A DNA stretch of 64,000 nucleotides from assembly GCF_001597735.1 (NCBI RefSeq), contig NZ_LUTS01000004.1:248001-312000 (forward strand), read 5' to 3'. Position 1 is the first letter of the stretch. Every line of letters starts with the position of its first letter. This document shows positions 15,273 through 23,828 of this stretch, piece after piece. The position numbers and the translations under genes were made by a program. Below the pieces are notes generated by a model, which did not search any database, had not been told where the DNA came from, and saw nothing but the letters and a program-made list of their open reading frames with translations. The stretch comes from Neptuniibacter pectenicola. GTDB lineage: Bacteria; Pseudomonadota; Gammaproteobacteria; Pseudomonadales; Balneatricaceae.

Positions 15273-16259
15273 ATGATGAAATTGAAGAAGTTATTTACTA
15301 ACACTGTGGTTGCTGCCGGCATCGCGATTGGGGTTCAAAGTGGCGCTGCATTTGCGGCTCCGCAATCATCCTATGTGACTATCGGTACGGGGGGACAGAC
15401 CGGTGTCTATTACGTGGTAGGTCAGTCCATTTGTCGTTTGGTTAATCGTGGTAACAACGATCACGGTATCAAGTGTACTGCGCCATCTACAGGTGGTTCG
15501 ATTGCTAACTTAAATGCCATTCGTGCGGGTAACCAAGATATGGGTGTGGCCCAGTCTGACTGGCAGTACCATGCTTATCATGGCAGCAGTAAATTTGCTG
15601 AACAGGGTGCTAACACAGAGCTCCGCGCGGTATTCTCAGTACATCCTGAACCATTCACCGTGATTGCGCGCTCCGATGCTGGTATTAAGAGCTTTGACGA
15701 TTTGAAAGGCAAGCGGGTTAATATAGGTAACCCAGGTTCCGGCCAGCGCGGCACTATGGAAGTGGTCATGAAGCGTAAAGGCTGGACCATGGATGACTTC
15801 AAACTGGCTTCAGAGTTGAAGGCGTCTGAGCAATCCCAAGCGTTGTGTGATAACAAGGTCGATGCGATTATCTACGCCGTAGGCCATCCTAATGGTTCGA
15901 TTAAAGAAGCAACAACTTCATGTGATACAGTCTTGGTGCCGGTTACCGGTCCTGAAATCACGAAGTTGATCGATGATAACGCTTTTTACGCTGAGGCGAT
16001 TATCCCCGGTGGCATGTATAACGGTAATGATGCCGATACGACTACTTTTGGTGTAGGTGCGACCTTCGTCTCCTCAACTAAGGCTGATCCGGAAGTGATC
16101 TATCAAGTTGTTAAGGCTGTGTTTGATAACTTTGACCGTTTCAAGCGTTTACACCCCGCCTTTGCCAATCTTGATCCTGCTAAAATGATCAAAAATGGTC
16201 TGTCTGCTCCATTACATGAAGGCGCTGTACGTTATTACAAAGAACGTGGCTGGATGTAA
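15273..16259 (+). CDS. TAXI-family TRAP transporter substrate-binding protein
   Basis: About 328 aa. Start placed at 15273, 5 nt after AAAGGA (15276 also possible; 15267 overlaps the Shine-Dalgarno). A signal peptide (MMKLKKLFTNTVVAAGIAIG onward) precedes the TAXI core, starting YVTIGTGGQTGVYYVVG, the family hallmark, with SGQRGTMEVV and DAIIYAVGHP further on. It delivers a carboxylate-type solute in the periplasm to the fused permease encoded next. The substrate cannot be assigned; TAXI proteins are known for 2-oxoglutarate/glutamate-like ligands. Confidence 0.93.
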   Translation: MMKLKKLFTNTVVAAGIAIGVQSGAAFAAPQSSYVTIGTGGQTGVYYVVGQSICRLVNRGNNDHGIKCTAPSTGGSIANLNAIRAGNQDMGVAQSDWQYHAYHGSSKFAEQGANTELRAVFSVHPEPFTVIARSDAGIKSFDDLKGKRVNIGNPGSGQRGTMEVVMKRKGWTMDDFKLASELKASEQSQALCDNKVDAIIYAVGHPNGSIKEATTSCDTVLVPVTGPEITKLIDDNAFYAEAIIPGGMYNGNDADTTTFGVGATFVSSTKADPEVIYQVVKAVFDNFDRFKRLHPAFANLDPAKMIKNGLSAPLHEGAVRYYKERGWM

Positions 16260-16297
16260 TTAATACACTCCTGACCGGCGGCTCCGCCGCCTCTCTC

Positions 16298-16330
16298 GAC
16301 TATCCTAGGGCACTCCTAGGATAGTCTTTT
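16298..16330 (+). terminator. Strong hairpin between TRAP binding protein and permease
   Basis: A 12-bp perfect stem, GACTATCCTAGG (16298-16309) with CCTAGGATAGTC (16315-16326), followed by TTTT. As part of an operon it likely acts as attenuator and 3' end protector, giving more binding protein than permease. Confidence 0.8.
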
Positions 16331-16420
16331 ACTCAGTTCTGGCGTGACCTTTTGGGCCTTGCTGGAGCGTACTAATATTTACCGGCGGTTGACGCTGGGA
16401 GTGTTGGATCGGAGAGTATT

Positions 16421-19048
16421 ATGACTGAACTGAATTCAAAAGAACCTACTAAACTCAGCGAAGCCGAGCTCCAAGATTTGGTGGCGTCGACGGATAGTGG
16501 TGCCCGAGACCCCGAAGGCGCTCAACGTATTTTACTGTTGGCTGCCGCACTGTTTTGGTCGCTATTTCAATTGTGGATTGCCTCGCCGCTCCCGTTTTAT
16601 GATTGGCCGTTGGTCGGCAGTTTTGGTGTTTTTAACGATACTGAAGCGCGTTCGATCCATCTTGCGTTTGCCGTATTCCTTGCTTTTATGGCCTACCCCG
16701 CCTTAGGTGGCTCTCCCCGTGAGCGGGTGCCTTTACCCGATATGGTGATGGCGATAGCGGGTGCTTTTTGCGCGGGCTATCTGTTTATATTCTATGTTCA
16801 AATATCGGATCGTCCGGGTTTACCGACAACGTTAGATATCGCCGTGGCCATTGCCGGGGTGATTTTATTGCTCGAAGCCACCCGACGTGCGCTCGGACCA
16901 CCATTGGTCGTCGTCGCGTCACTGTTTTTGTTTTATACCTTTGCCGGCCCTTATATGCCGGAAATCATCGCCCATAAAGGCGCGAGTTTGAAGGAAGTCG
17001 TTAATCACCAGTGGATCACTACCGAAGGTGTGTTTGGTATCGCATTGGGTGTGTCGACGAGTTTCGTGTTTCTATTTGTTTTATTTGGTGCGTTGCTGGA
17101 TAAAGCCGGTGCCGGTAACTATTTCATCAAGGTTGCCTTCTCCCTGCTAGGGCATCTACGTGGCGGCCCAGCTAAAGCGGCCGTTGTTGCTTCGGGTATG
17201 ACGGGGCTGATTTCAGGTTCCTCCATTGCTAATGTAGTCACCACGGGTACGTTTACTATTCCCATGATGCGTCGCGTGGGTTTCAGCGCGGAGAAAGCAG
17301 GTGCGGTGGAAGTGGCCTCATCGGTGAATGGCCAGATTATGCCGCCGGTAATGGGTGCTGCCGCGTTTTTGATGGTTGAGTATGTGGGTATCTCCTATGT
17401 GGAGGTGATCAAGCATGCTTTCCTGCCCGCATTGATCTCTTATATTGCACTGGTGTATATCGTTCACCTTGAAGCGCTTAAACAGAATATGTACGGCCTG
17501 CCACGGCGTAGTGCTGCTAAGCCTTGGATGGCGCGCTTGATGGGGCTGTTGATTGGCTTTTTTGCCACCGCTGCCGTGTCGATGGTGGTCTATTACGGTA
17601 TTGGCTGGATCAAACCGTTGTTTGGTCAATACGCCAGTCTGGTGATCGGTGTCTTGTTGTTGATTGTCTATGTCTTGCTGGTGCGTTTCTCTGCAGGTTA
17701 TCCCGACCTTGAATTGGATGATCCGAACTCTGATGTGGTAGAGCTACCGGAAGTTGGGCCGACCGTTAAATCGGGTTTGCATTTTATTCTGCCTGTTATC
17801 GTACTGGTTTGGTGTTTGATGGTTGAGCGTTTGTCTCCTGGACTCTCGGCATTCTGGGCGACTATGTTGATGGTCTTTATCCTGCTGACGCAAAAATCCT
17901 TGTTTGCGTTCTTTCGCAATGAAGGCGGTCTGGGACGACAGTTTAGGAAGGGCTTTAACCAGCTGATCGATGGCTTGATTGTTGGTGCGCGTAACATGAT
18001 CGGCATCGGTATTGCGACGGCGACTGCCGGTATTATCGTGGGCGTGGTATCGCAGACAGGTGTAGGTTCTGTGTTGGCGGATCTAGTTGAAGTGTTGTCG
18101 ATGGGCAACCTGTTGTTGATGCTAGCCTTGACGGCCGTACTTAGTTTGATTCTGGGTATGGGCTTGCCAACCACCGCCAACTATATTGTGGTGTCATCCT
18201 TGCTGGCGCCGGTGATCGTGACCTTGGGGCAAGAATCAGGTTTGATTGTGCCGCTGATTGCCGTGCATCTGTTCGTGTTCTACTTCGGCATTATGGCCGA
18301 TGTAACACCGCCGGTAGGGTTAGCGTCTTTTGCAGCGGCGGCAGTGTCTGGTGGTGATCCGATCCGTACCGGGTTTGTCGCATTCTTCTATAGTTTGCGA
18401 ACAGCGATTCTGCCGTTCCTGTTTATCTTCAACACAGACCTCTTATTGATCGATGTGAGCTGGTGGCAGGGCATTATCGTCTTCGTGGTGTCGACTGCAG
18501 CGATCTTGCTGTTTACCGCTGCGACCCAAGGACATTTTTTGGTGCGTAATCGGTTACACGAAACGGCGTTATTGATTCTTATTGCTTTCTCTCTATTTCG
18601 TCCCGGTTTTTGGATGGATATGGTGGCACCACCGTTCCAGACGGTAGCGGCTAGTGAGTTAATGGGTAATAGTTTGGATCTGCCAAATGGCGCTGAACTG
18701 AGGCTGCATTTGATCGGTGAGGATGATGTTGGTAATCCACGGGATTTTGTCGCGCTGTTTGAACTGGCTGACGGAGCGAACACTCAGGAACGCATAGTGA
18801 ATGCGGGTCTAGAGCTGGCGGATCTTGATGGTAAGGTCGTCGTTGATATGGTTGGCTTTGGCAGTCATGCAGAGAAAGCGGGGTTGATGTTTGATCAGCA
18901 GATCGGACAGGTGGAAGTACCGAAGGGACAGCCCCCCAAGGAACTTATGTTTATCCCTGCTTTGTTATTGCTGATACCGGTCGTGCTGTTTCAGCGCCGT
19001 CGTCGACGGGCTAGCGCTGATCCGGCACCGACCTTAGCAAAATCTTAA
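16421..19048 (+). CDS. TRAP transporter fused permease (4TM/12TM, DctQM type)
   Basis: 875 aa integral membrane protein. The first 200 or so residues are the small DctQ-like module. The middle is DctM-like, with GMTGLISGSSIANVVTTGTF, a second repeat with GMGLPTTANYIVVSS, and the FGIMADVTPPVGLASFAAA motif of the family. The C-terminal 200 residues are an extra hydrophobic and soluble tail (MVGFGSHAEKAGLMFDQQIG) common to the large fused form. It drives sodium-coupled uptake with the TAXI protein. ATG 16421 follows GGAGAG. Confidence 0.93.
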   Translation: MTELNSKEPTKLSEAELQDLVASTDSGARDPEGAQRILLLAAALFWSLFQLWIASPLPFYDWPLVGSFGVFNDTEARSIHLAFAVFLAFMAYPALGGSPRERVPLPDMVMAIAGAFCAGYLFIFYVQISDRPGLPTTLDIAVAIAGVILLLEATRRALGPPLVVVASLFLFYTFAGPYMPEIIAHKGASLKEVVNHQWITTEGVFGIALGVSTSFVFLFVLFGALLDKAGAGNYFIKVAFSLLGHLRGGPAKAAVVASGMTGLISGSSIANVVTTGTFTIPMMRRVGFSAEKAGAVEVASSVNGQIMPPVMGAAAFLMVEYVGISYVEVIKHAFLPALISYIALVYIVHLEALKQNMYGLPRRSAAKPWMARLMGLLIGFFATAAVSMVVYYGIGWIKPLFGQYASLVIGVLLLIVYVLLVRFSAGYPDLELDDPNSDVVELPEVGPTVKSGLHFILPVIVLVWCLMVERLSPGLSAFWATMLMVFILLTQKSLFAFFRNEGGLGRQFRKGFNQLIDGLIVGARNMIGIGIATATAGIIVGVVSQTGVGSVLADLVEVLSMGNLLLMLALTAVLSLILGMGLPTTANYIVVSSLLAPVIVTLGQESGLIVPLIAVHLFVFYFGIMADVTPPVGLASFAAAAVSGGDPIRTGFVAFFYSLRTAILPFLFIFNTDLLLIDVSWWQGIIVFVVSTAAILLFTAATQGHFLVRNRLHETALLILIAFSLFRPGFWMDMVAPPFQTVAASELMGNSLDLPNGAELRLHLIGEDDVGNPRDFVALFELADGANTQERIVNAGLELADLDGKVVVDMVGFGSHAEKAGLMFDQQIGQVEVPKGQPPKELMFIPALLLLIPVVLFQRRRRRASADPAPTLAKS

Positions 19049-19055
19049 TTCAGAA

Positions 19056-19085
19056 CCGAGGTCCCTTTTAGTAGGGCCTCGGTTT
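19056..19085 (+). terminator. Hairpin after the fused permease gene
   Basis: CCGAGG (19056-19061) with CCTCGG (19077-19082) and an inner CCC/GGG, followed by TTT. Weak T tract; probably partial termination before the UspA gene. Confidence 0.6.
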
Positions 19086-19118
19086 AGATAGCCATACTTT
19101 GTGGTAAAGGAAGGACTC

Positions 19119-19547
19119 ATGTTTAAGCAAATTATTGTTCCGGTTGATATCGAAGAACCCTCTTTTTCTGATAAGGCGATTGAGCTGGCATTGCGTGAAC
19201 TCGATAGTGGGGGCTGTATCCATCTAATGACTGTGATTCCTGGGTTTAACTCACCTTTGGTTGCCTCCTATTTTAAAAAATCAGCTGTTGAAAAGGCGCA
19301 TGAAGCTGTCGAAAAACAGTTACAAGCACTGGCTGAAGAGAAGTTACTACCAGAGGTTAATCGAACGCTTTCGGTACATCAGGGGAATCCGGCTGAACGT
19401 ATTATCAAGCATGTTAAACGCTGTAATGCAGATCTGATTATTATGACGGCGCATCACCGGGGTAAAGTCGATCACGTGTTATTAGGATCCAACTCCTCAC
19501 GGGTGGTTGAGCGCGCAGGTTGCTCGGTATTGGTCTTGCGCCCTTAA
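19119..19547 (+). CDS. Universal stress protein UspA family
   Basis: 142 aa from ATG 19119 (MFKQIIVPVDIEEPS), which has AAAGGAAGGA upstream; a GTG at 19101 is less likely. Single Usp domain with the ATP-binding signature in the C-terminal third (MTAHHRGKVDHVLLGSNSSRVV). Usp genes commonly follow TRAP permeases in Oceanospirillales; TeaD of Halomonas regulates the TeaABC transporter and binds ATP. A similar role as a brake on the TAXI-TRAP system is inferred. Confidence 0.9.
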   Translation: MFKQIIVPVDIEEPSFSDKAIELALRELDSGGCIHLMTVIPGFNSPLVASYFKKSAVEKAHEAVEKQLQALAEEKLLPEVNRTLSVHQGNPAERIIKHVKRCNADLIIMTAHHRGKVDHVLLGSNSSRVVERAGCSVLVLRP

Positions 19548-19842
19548 GGTTAAGCTATTGTCCTATGGGATTATTTTTTCCCCATGTAATTTCATAGGTG
19601 CTAGTTGTTGTGTGCTGTCTCATTTGATTGGATGGGTTATTTTATCTATAAACCTTACTCTCGTAGCGCTATATAGGCGCTTGTTTTGGGGTTAGCTGTA
19701 AGCACTTTAAAGCGTTAATGCTAAGGGCACCTATAAAAATAAGAGCCTTGAATATACAAGAGGGGAAGAGTAATAACTGTGTCGGTTTTTGGATCATAAA
19801 AGCTCGCATAAGTTTGATATGTTCGAATGATAAAGAGCCCCT
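19548..19842. other. Intergenic region before repeat copy 2
   Basis: About 295 nt without a supported gene; the frame reaching 19695 overlaps uspA out of frame and is hydrophobic by chance. With the following repeat it forms a 660-nt gene-free stretch. Confidence 0.4.
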
Positions 19843-20010
19843 ATGTAGCCGCTAAGGTTTAATTTAATCTGTTTGGGTCTTCAGCTATATTCGTGTCTGC
19901 TTCCCTTGTATGAAGGCCAATCTGATCAATCCAATACACTTTCCAAGTGAATGAGGAGTATCTCTCTCTTCATTTCATGCGCATTCAGTTTTTAATAATT
20001 TAAGATCCCT
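19843..20010. repeat. Dispersed intergenic repeat/RNA candidate, copy 2
   Basis: Diverged partner of 14471-14655 in the same orientation. Hairpin 1 is CTTC (19900-19903)/GAAG (19912-19915), hairpin 2 CACTT (19937-19941)/AAGTG (19945-19949). It ends in ATTTCATGCGCATTCAG and TTTTT. It lies about 200 nt upstream of an unknown secreted-protein gene, so it might be a leader, a small RNA or a non-autonomous repeat. Confidence 0.6.
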
Positions 20011-20207
20011 TAACGATTAAAGGGGGCGCGCTCTAATTTTATAAGGCGTTTTATTAGGTTACGGCGGCGCTATTTTATGGTTGCTATCTTTATGCTGCTA
20101 ATCAATTTAACGTCTTATTTATAGATTACCCGTTTTGGCTTTGATTAAGAGAGATAAGGGGGACATGTGAATAAGCTAAATAGACGTAGGCTAGGAGACG
20201 TACAGAG

Positions 20208-20795
20208 ATGAAATATGCGATCACACTTTTAATGGTTTGCTTGCCGAGTTTTGCTTATGCACTTAACCAAATTGAACTGATGCCGTCGGGAGAAAGCGCG
20301 CTTCAGGAAAGCATAAAGTACAGTGCGCCGTTTAAAAAAGAGTATTTTTCTGAGCTGGAAATAGGCGATAGTTTGTCTGAATCAGCAGTTATGTTGCTTG
20401 GTAAAGATCGTCCTAACTATAGAGTCACTTTTCAGCTTGAAACGAGTTTGTCGGTTAATGGGGAGGGCCCTCATCTTGACTTAACGGAGTGGGAACACTG
20501 TACCACCCAATGGCATAGCCTCAATATAATCGAGGATAATCGGGTTTTGTTGCCGAACTTTGACGAAGTGAATGTAGACTGCTTTCCTGAGGTAAGCGAT
20601 GACGAAATTAAAGAGGCTGTACTCGCTCAGGGCGGAGAGGAGTGGGTAAGGGTCTTTGAAGGAGAAGGTTGGCCCGACGGTTATAGTCCGGTTGAAATTT
20701 CGCTTAGCACGGTACGTATTAAAATCGAAAAATTAATCAGCGCCCAGTGGCGTGTAGTGACGGTTATAAATATCGCTATTCCTATGGGCTGCTAA
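20208..20795 (+). CDS. Hypothetical exported protein
   Basis: 195 aa with a clear signal peptide (MKYAITLLMVCLPSFAYA). The mature part is acidic and ends in a hydrophobic stretch (RVVTVINIAIPMGC). Cys pairs may form disulfides. No family recognised. It is the first of three small plus-strand genes for envelope proteins (20208, 20842, 21351), which may be one accessory unit. Confidence 0.6.
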   Translation: MKYAITLLMVCLPSFAYALNQIELMPSGESALQESIKYSAPFKKEYFSELEIGDSLSESAVMLLGKDRPNYRVTFQLETSLSVNGEGPHLDLTEWEHCTTQWHSLNIIEDNRVLLPNFDEVNVDCFPEVSDDEIKEAVLAQGGEEWVRVFEGEGWPDGYSPVEISLSTVRIKIEKLISAQWRVVTVINIAIPMGC

Positions 20796-20841
20796 CGTAG
20801 CGTACGGTCTATTCGATTGTTTTTTCTAGAGGGTGTATGTC

Positions 20842-21219
20842 ATGAATTTTAAAATGATAACGGTAGCCTTCGTTATTTTATTGCTTCAAGGTTGTGCGGG
20901 CTCCCGCGCTAGTTACGAATCCTTAATTGAAACGAGAGGCGATGAGCCAGCTATTTATTTGTCCGTAGGCCAAACTAAAGAGGTGCTCTCCATTAGTAAT
21001 GGTTTCCCCGGTTGGTGGGGGATATATCCAGCAATCGCGTCGTTTTCACCTGAGGTTGCGAGTGTGGACTGCCAAGACGTTATGGGGGGTGAAGTGTGCT
21101 ACCTAACGGCGAATGAGGTGGGTGAAGCATGGTTGCAGTATGGCAATAAATTCAACATGGATATGAGTGAGTCTGAATCTCAACATAATAAAATAAGAGT
21201 CGTGGTTAGCCCTAAGTAG
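20842..21219 (+). CDS. Hypothetical lipoprotein
   Basis: 125 aa from ATG 20842 (MNFKMITVAFVILLLQGCAG); the upstream start at 20833 is less likely. Lipobox LQGC predicts acylation at Cys17. The mature protein has a CQDVMGGEVC loop, likely a disulfide, and a beta-rich pattern (SVGQTKEVLSI, RVVVSP) resembling a small Ig-like domain; this is a visual guess. Function unknown. Confidence 0.6.
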   Translation: MNFKMITVAFVILLLQGCAGSRASYESLIETRGDEPAIYLSVGQTKEVLSISNGFPGWWGIYPAIASFSPEVASVDCQDVMGGEVCYLTANEVGEAWLQYGNKFNMDMSESESQHNKIRVVVSPK

Positions 21220-21350
21220 TGGATTTTTAGTGATAGGGTTGATGTTGGTTAGAAGATCAACGCTTTTTGGCTCTGTGATTTATTGATATGACGGAAACTA
21301 GATCTTCCCTGCGGGGGGGGTATGTATAACATTACTAGGATGTAGAAAAA

Positions 21351-21665
21351 ATGAAGAGTATTCGCGGTATTATCAGCTTAATTCTAGTGAGTGGGGCGAT
21401 CTACGCGCAGGCCGCATTGCCCCCTTCGGCTGTTAATTTGAAAGACTTGAACACGATGGTTCAATTTATAACAGAACACCCGCACGTGGCGCAGACATTA
21501 AAGCAAATTGACCTAAGATCCCTCACCATCTTTTTTGATCATGATTGCGAAGCTTATTTTGAGAGACGATCCCCGAGCTTGTTGACACGAGATATGCCTG
21601 GACCGCAGCCGGGGATAAGGTTTAAACGCAGTAACTGCCCATTGGTTGAGGGTCATAGCGAGTAA
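21351..21665 (+). CDS. Hypothetical small exported protein
   Basis: 104 aa with a signal peptide (MKSIRGIISLILVSGAIYAQA). Two Cys (HDCEAYF and SNCPLVE) may pair. No known family. A run of eight G (21313-21320) sits 30 nt upstream of the start, in the leader or promoter. Confidence 0.55.
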   Translation: MKSIRGIISLILVSGAIYAQAALPPSAVNLKDLNTMVQFITEHPHVAQTLKQIDLRSLTIFFDHDCEAYFERRSPSLLTRDMPGPQPGIRFKRSNCPLVEGHSE

Positions 21666-21889
21666 TCAGCCCTGTACTTGTATAAAAATGGCACCCACTA
21701 TCCGTTTGATAGGCGCGTAACCTGTTTAATATGGCAAACTAAACGCACGCACGCAGGCTAATCAGTATAAAATCAGTGCTACTCCACCAAAGAGTTTTCG
21801 TTAGTCTGCGGGTAAGATGATGCTACTAAAGCGTTATTCGTTGTTAAATTACCCATCCGAACCATAGGTTTAGGCGTTTAATTATAATC

Positions 21890-23755
21890 ATGGGCACACC
21901 AGATTTTAGTAGTATTAATAGCCGTCGGGAGATCAGTAGTCGACGTTGTGCGGGGCTTTTCTTTGAGTATCTAGGGCAGATCGCTGTGCTCCTGTTGTTG
22001 CTATTAGCCAGTGCTCTATGTCAGGCGCAGTCGCCGGTCAATCTGTCACCTTCGATGGCAGGGCTTAGTACACGGATGCATGTTCTTTATCTTGAAGATG
22101 CAAACCGAACCTATACCTTGGCGCAGGTGCAGAGCGAACCGCTCGCCTCTCGCTTTGCGCCGTTACCTAAGGGTAAGAGTAACTTTGGTATCGTTGGCGC
22201 GGATTATTGGTTGCGTATTGACCTGAAAAACAGCAGCGAAGATGCATTGTCATGGTTTCTTGAAGTACCTCACACCAATTGGGATTTTGTCACCTTTTAT
22301 ATGGACGGAGCTGCGCCTCAGGTAGGCGGAGATCATGTCCCGTTTTCTGAACGTGCAATTGCCGCTGAGAGTAATTTATATCCGGTGAACACGCCTGCCG
22401 GCGCGGTGCAACGAATATGGGTTAAGCTCTCCTATGCATTGCCGGGTAAGGCGGAAACACAGCTATTATTGTGGACCCCCGATGCGTTTTTTCAACACTA
22501 TGCCAAACGCTATTTTGTGATTGGTACCTTTATCGGTATTGGTCTGCTGCTGGTGTTTTCTAATTTCCTGATCGGCTACTCCACGCGGTTGCCCGAATAT
22601 AAATGGTATACCTTATATATTATGGCGGCGATGATGGTCTTGCTGACTAATACGGGCCTAGGTTATCGCTATTTGTGGCAGGGGTATCATTGGTTTGCCG
22701 ATTTCGCTCCGGTTCTTTTTGGCGTATTGACGTTGGTATTGGCGACTCAATTTACACGTTGTTTTTTGAACACTCGAGAGTCGTTGGTCATTGATCGGCT
22801 GCTACAAGCTCTTTTGTTGTTGGGTGGTGTTTCTGTGTTCTGCTATCTTTTAGGTGGGCGGGAATATGCACTCAAACTCGCTCTGCTCTATGCACTGTTT
22901 ACGGTTTTATTTCCACTGCTTGGGATATGGCAGTATAAAAAAGGTCGAGGGGATGCGCGGTTTTATGTATTGGGCTGGAGTATCTGGAGCTTAGCTGTTT
23001 TTATTGCCGTGATGCGTAATATTGGTTTTATTCCTGCCGATTTTGTGACCAATTTTTCCCCGCCGTTGGGGTTATGTATTGAGGGGGTGCTGCTCTCGTT
23101 AGCGTTGGCGGATCGTATTAACTACCTTACTCAAGAGAAAGAGACGGTAGAGTTACAACATATTCTGCACCTACAGCAGGAGCAGATGATGCTTGAACGG
23201 CAGGTATCAGAGCGTACAGTTGAACTCGAAAAGGCGGTGAAACAGGCAGAGTTGTTGGCGCAGACAGATTCGTTGACTGGGGTGTTAAATCGTCGTGCGT
23301 TCTATGATTTTAGTGAGCGGGAAGTCAATAGAGCTCGGCGGTTTGAGACACCGTTGGCGGTGGTGATGATTGATCTGGATATGTTTAAACGGATTAATGA
23401 TAGCTACGGTCATGCGACAGGAGATAAGGTCTTGATTGCCGCAATTAATACACTGCAAACGATCATTCGACATGTGGATCTGTTCGGGCGTATTGGTGGT
23501 GAAGAGTTCGCCGTGCTCCTGCCGCAGGCCCATTTGCATGAGGCAACCGAGTTAGCTGAGCGTCTCAGAGTCGCGTTGGCGGAGATGGAGGTTAAGGTTA
23601 AGGTCGATGAGCTGACCATTAAGGTCACCGCAAGTTTTGGTGTGGCGGCTGTTGATGTGGAAAATGAGTCAGTAGCCGACGCGATGCAGCGAGCCGATAC
23701 GGCGCTTTATCAAGCCAAATCCAGTGGCCGTAACTGTGTCGAGCAAGCCGGTTAG
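21890..23755 (+). CDS. Membrane diguanylate cyclase with 7TMR-DISM sensor
   Basis: 621 aa. An N-terminal signal/membrane helix is followed by a periplasmic 7TMR-DISMED2-type beta domain (about residues 50-190, with YWLRIDLKNSS and WFLEVPHTNWDFVTFYMDG), seven transmembrane helices (about 200-400), a short coiled coil and a C-terminal GGDEF domain. The active site is intact (GGEEF, residues 536-540), and an inhibitory I-site RHVD lies five residues before it, so an active, product-inhibited cyclase making c-di-GMP is expected. No EAL domain. The sensed ligand is unknown; DISMED2 domains resemble carbohydrate-binding modules. Confidence 0.92.
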   Translation: MGTPDFSSINSRREISSRRCAGLFFEYLGQIAVLLLLLLASALCQAQSPVNLSPSMAGLSTRMHVLYLEDANRTYTLAQVQSEPLASRFAPLPKGKSNFGIVGADYWLRIDLKNSSEDALSWFLEVPHTNWDFVTFYMDGAAPQVGGDHVPFSERAIAAESNLYPVNTPAGAVQRIWVKLSYALPGKAETQLLLWTPDAFFQHYAKRYFVIGTFIGIGLLLVFSNFLIGYSTRLPEYKWYTLYIMAAMMVLLTNTGLGYRYLWQGYHWFADFAPVLFGVLTLVLATQFTRCFLNTRESLVIDRLLQALLLLGGVSVFCYLLGGREYALKLALLYALFTVLFPLLGIWQYKKGRGDARFYVLGWSIWSLAVFIAVMRNIGFIPADFVTNFSPPLGLCIEGVLLSLALADRINYLTQEKETVELQHILHLQQEQMMLERQVSERTVELEKAVKQAELLAQTDSLTGVLNRRAFYDFSEREVNRARRFETPLAVVMIDLDMFKRINDSYGHATGDKVLIAAINTLQTIIRHVDLFGRIGGEEFAVLLPQAHLHEATELAERLRVALAEMEVKVKVDELTIKVTASFGVAAVDVENESVADAMQRADTALYQAKSSGRNCVEQAG

Positions 23756-23790
23756 CCTAGGCTGACATTAGGTGTTTTCAGTGGGAAAAA

Positions 23791-23820
23791 GGATCTGCGC
23801 TATACCTATTGCGCAGATCC
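23791..23820. terminator. Bidirectional hairpin between convergent genes
   Basis: GGATCTGCGC (23791-23800) and GCGCAGATCC (23811-23820), a perfect 10-bp stem between the cyclase gene and the MBL-fold gene. Confidence 0.7.
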
Positions 23821-23828
23821 CTTGTTAA

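Noticed and set aside
19507-19695. 62-aa hydrophobic ORF overlapping the end of uspA
   Set aside because: Out of frame inside uspA and without a ribosome-binding site; its hydrophobic character comes from T-rich DNA.
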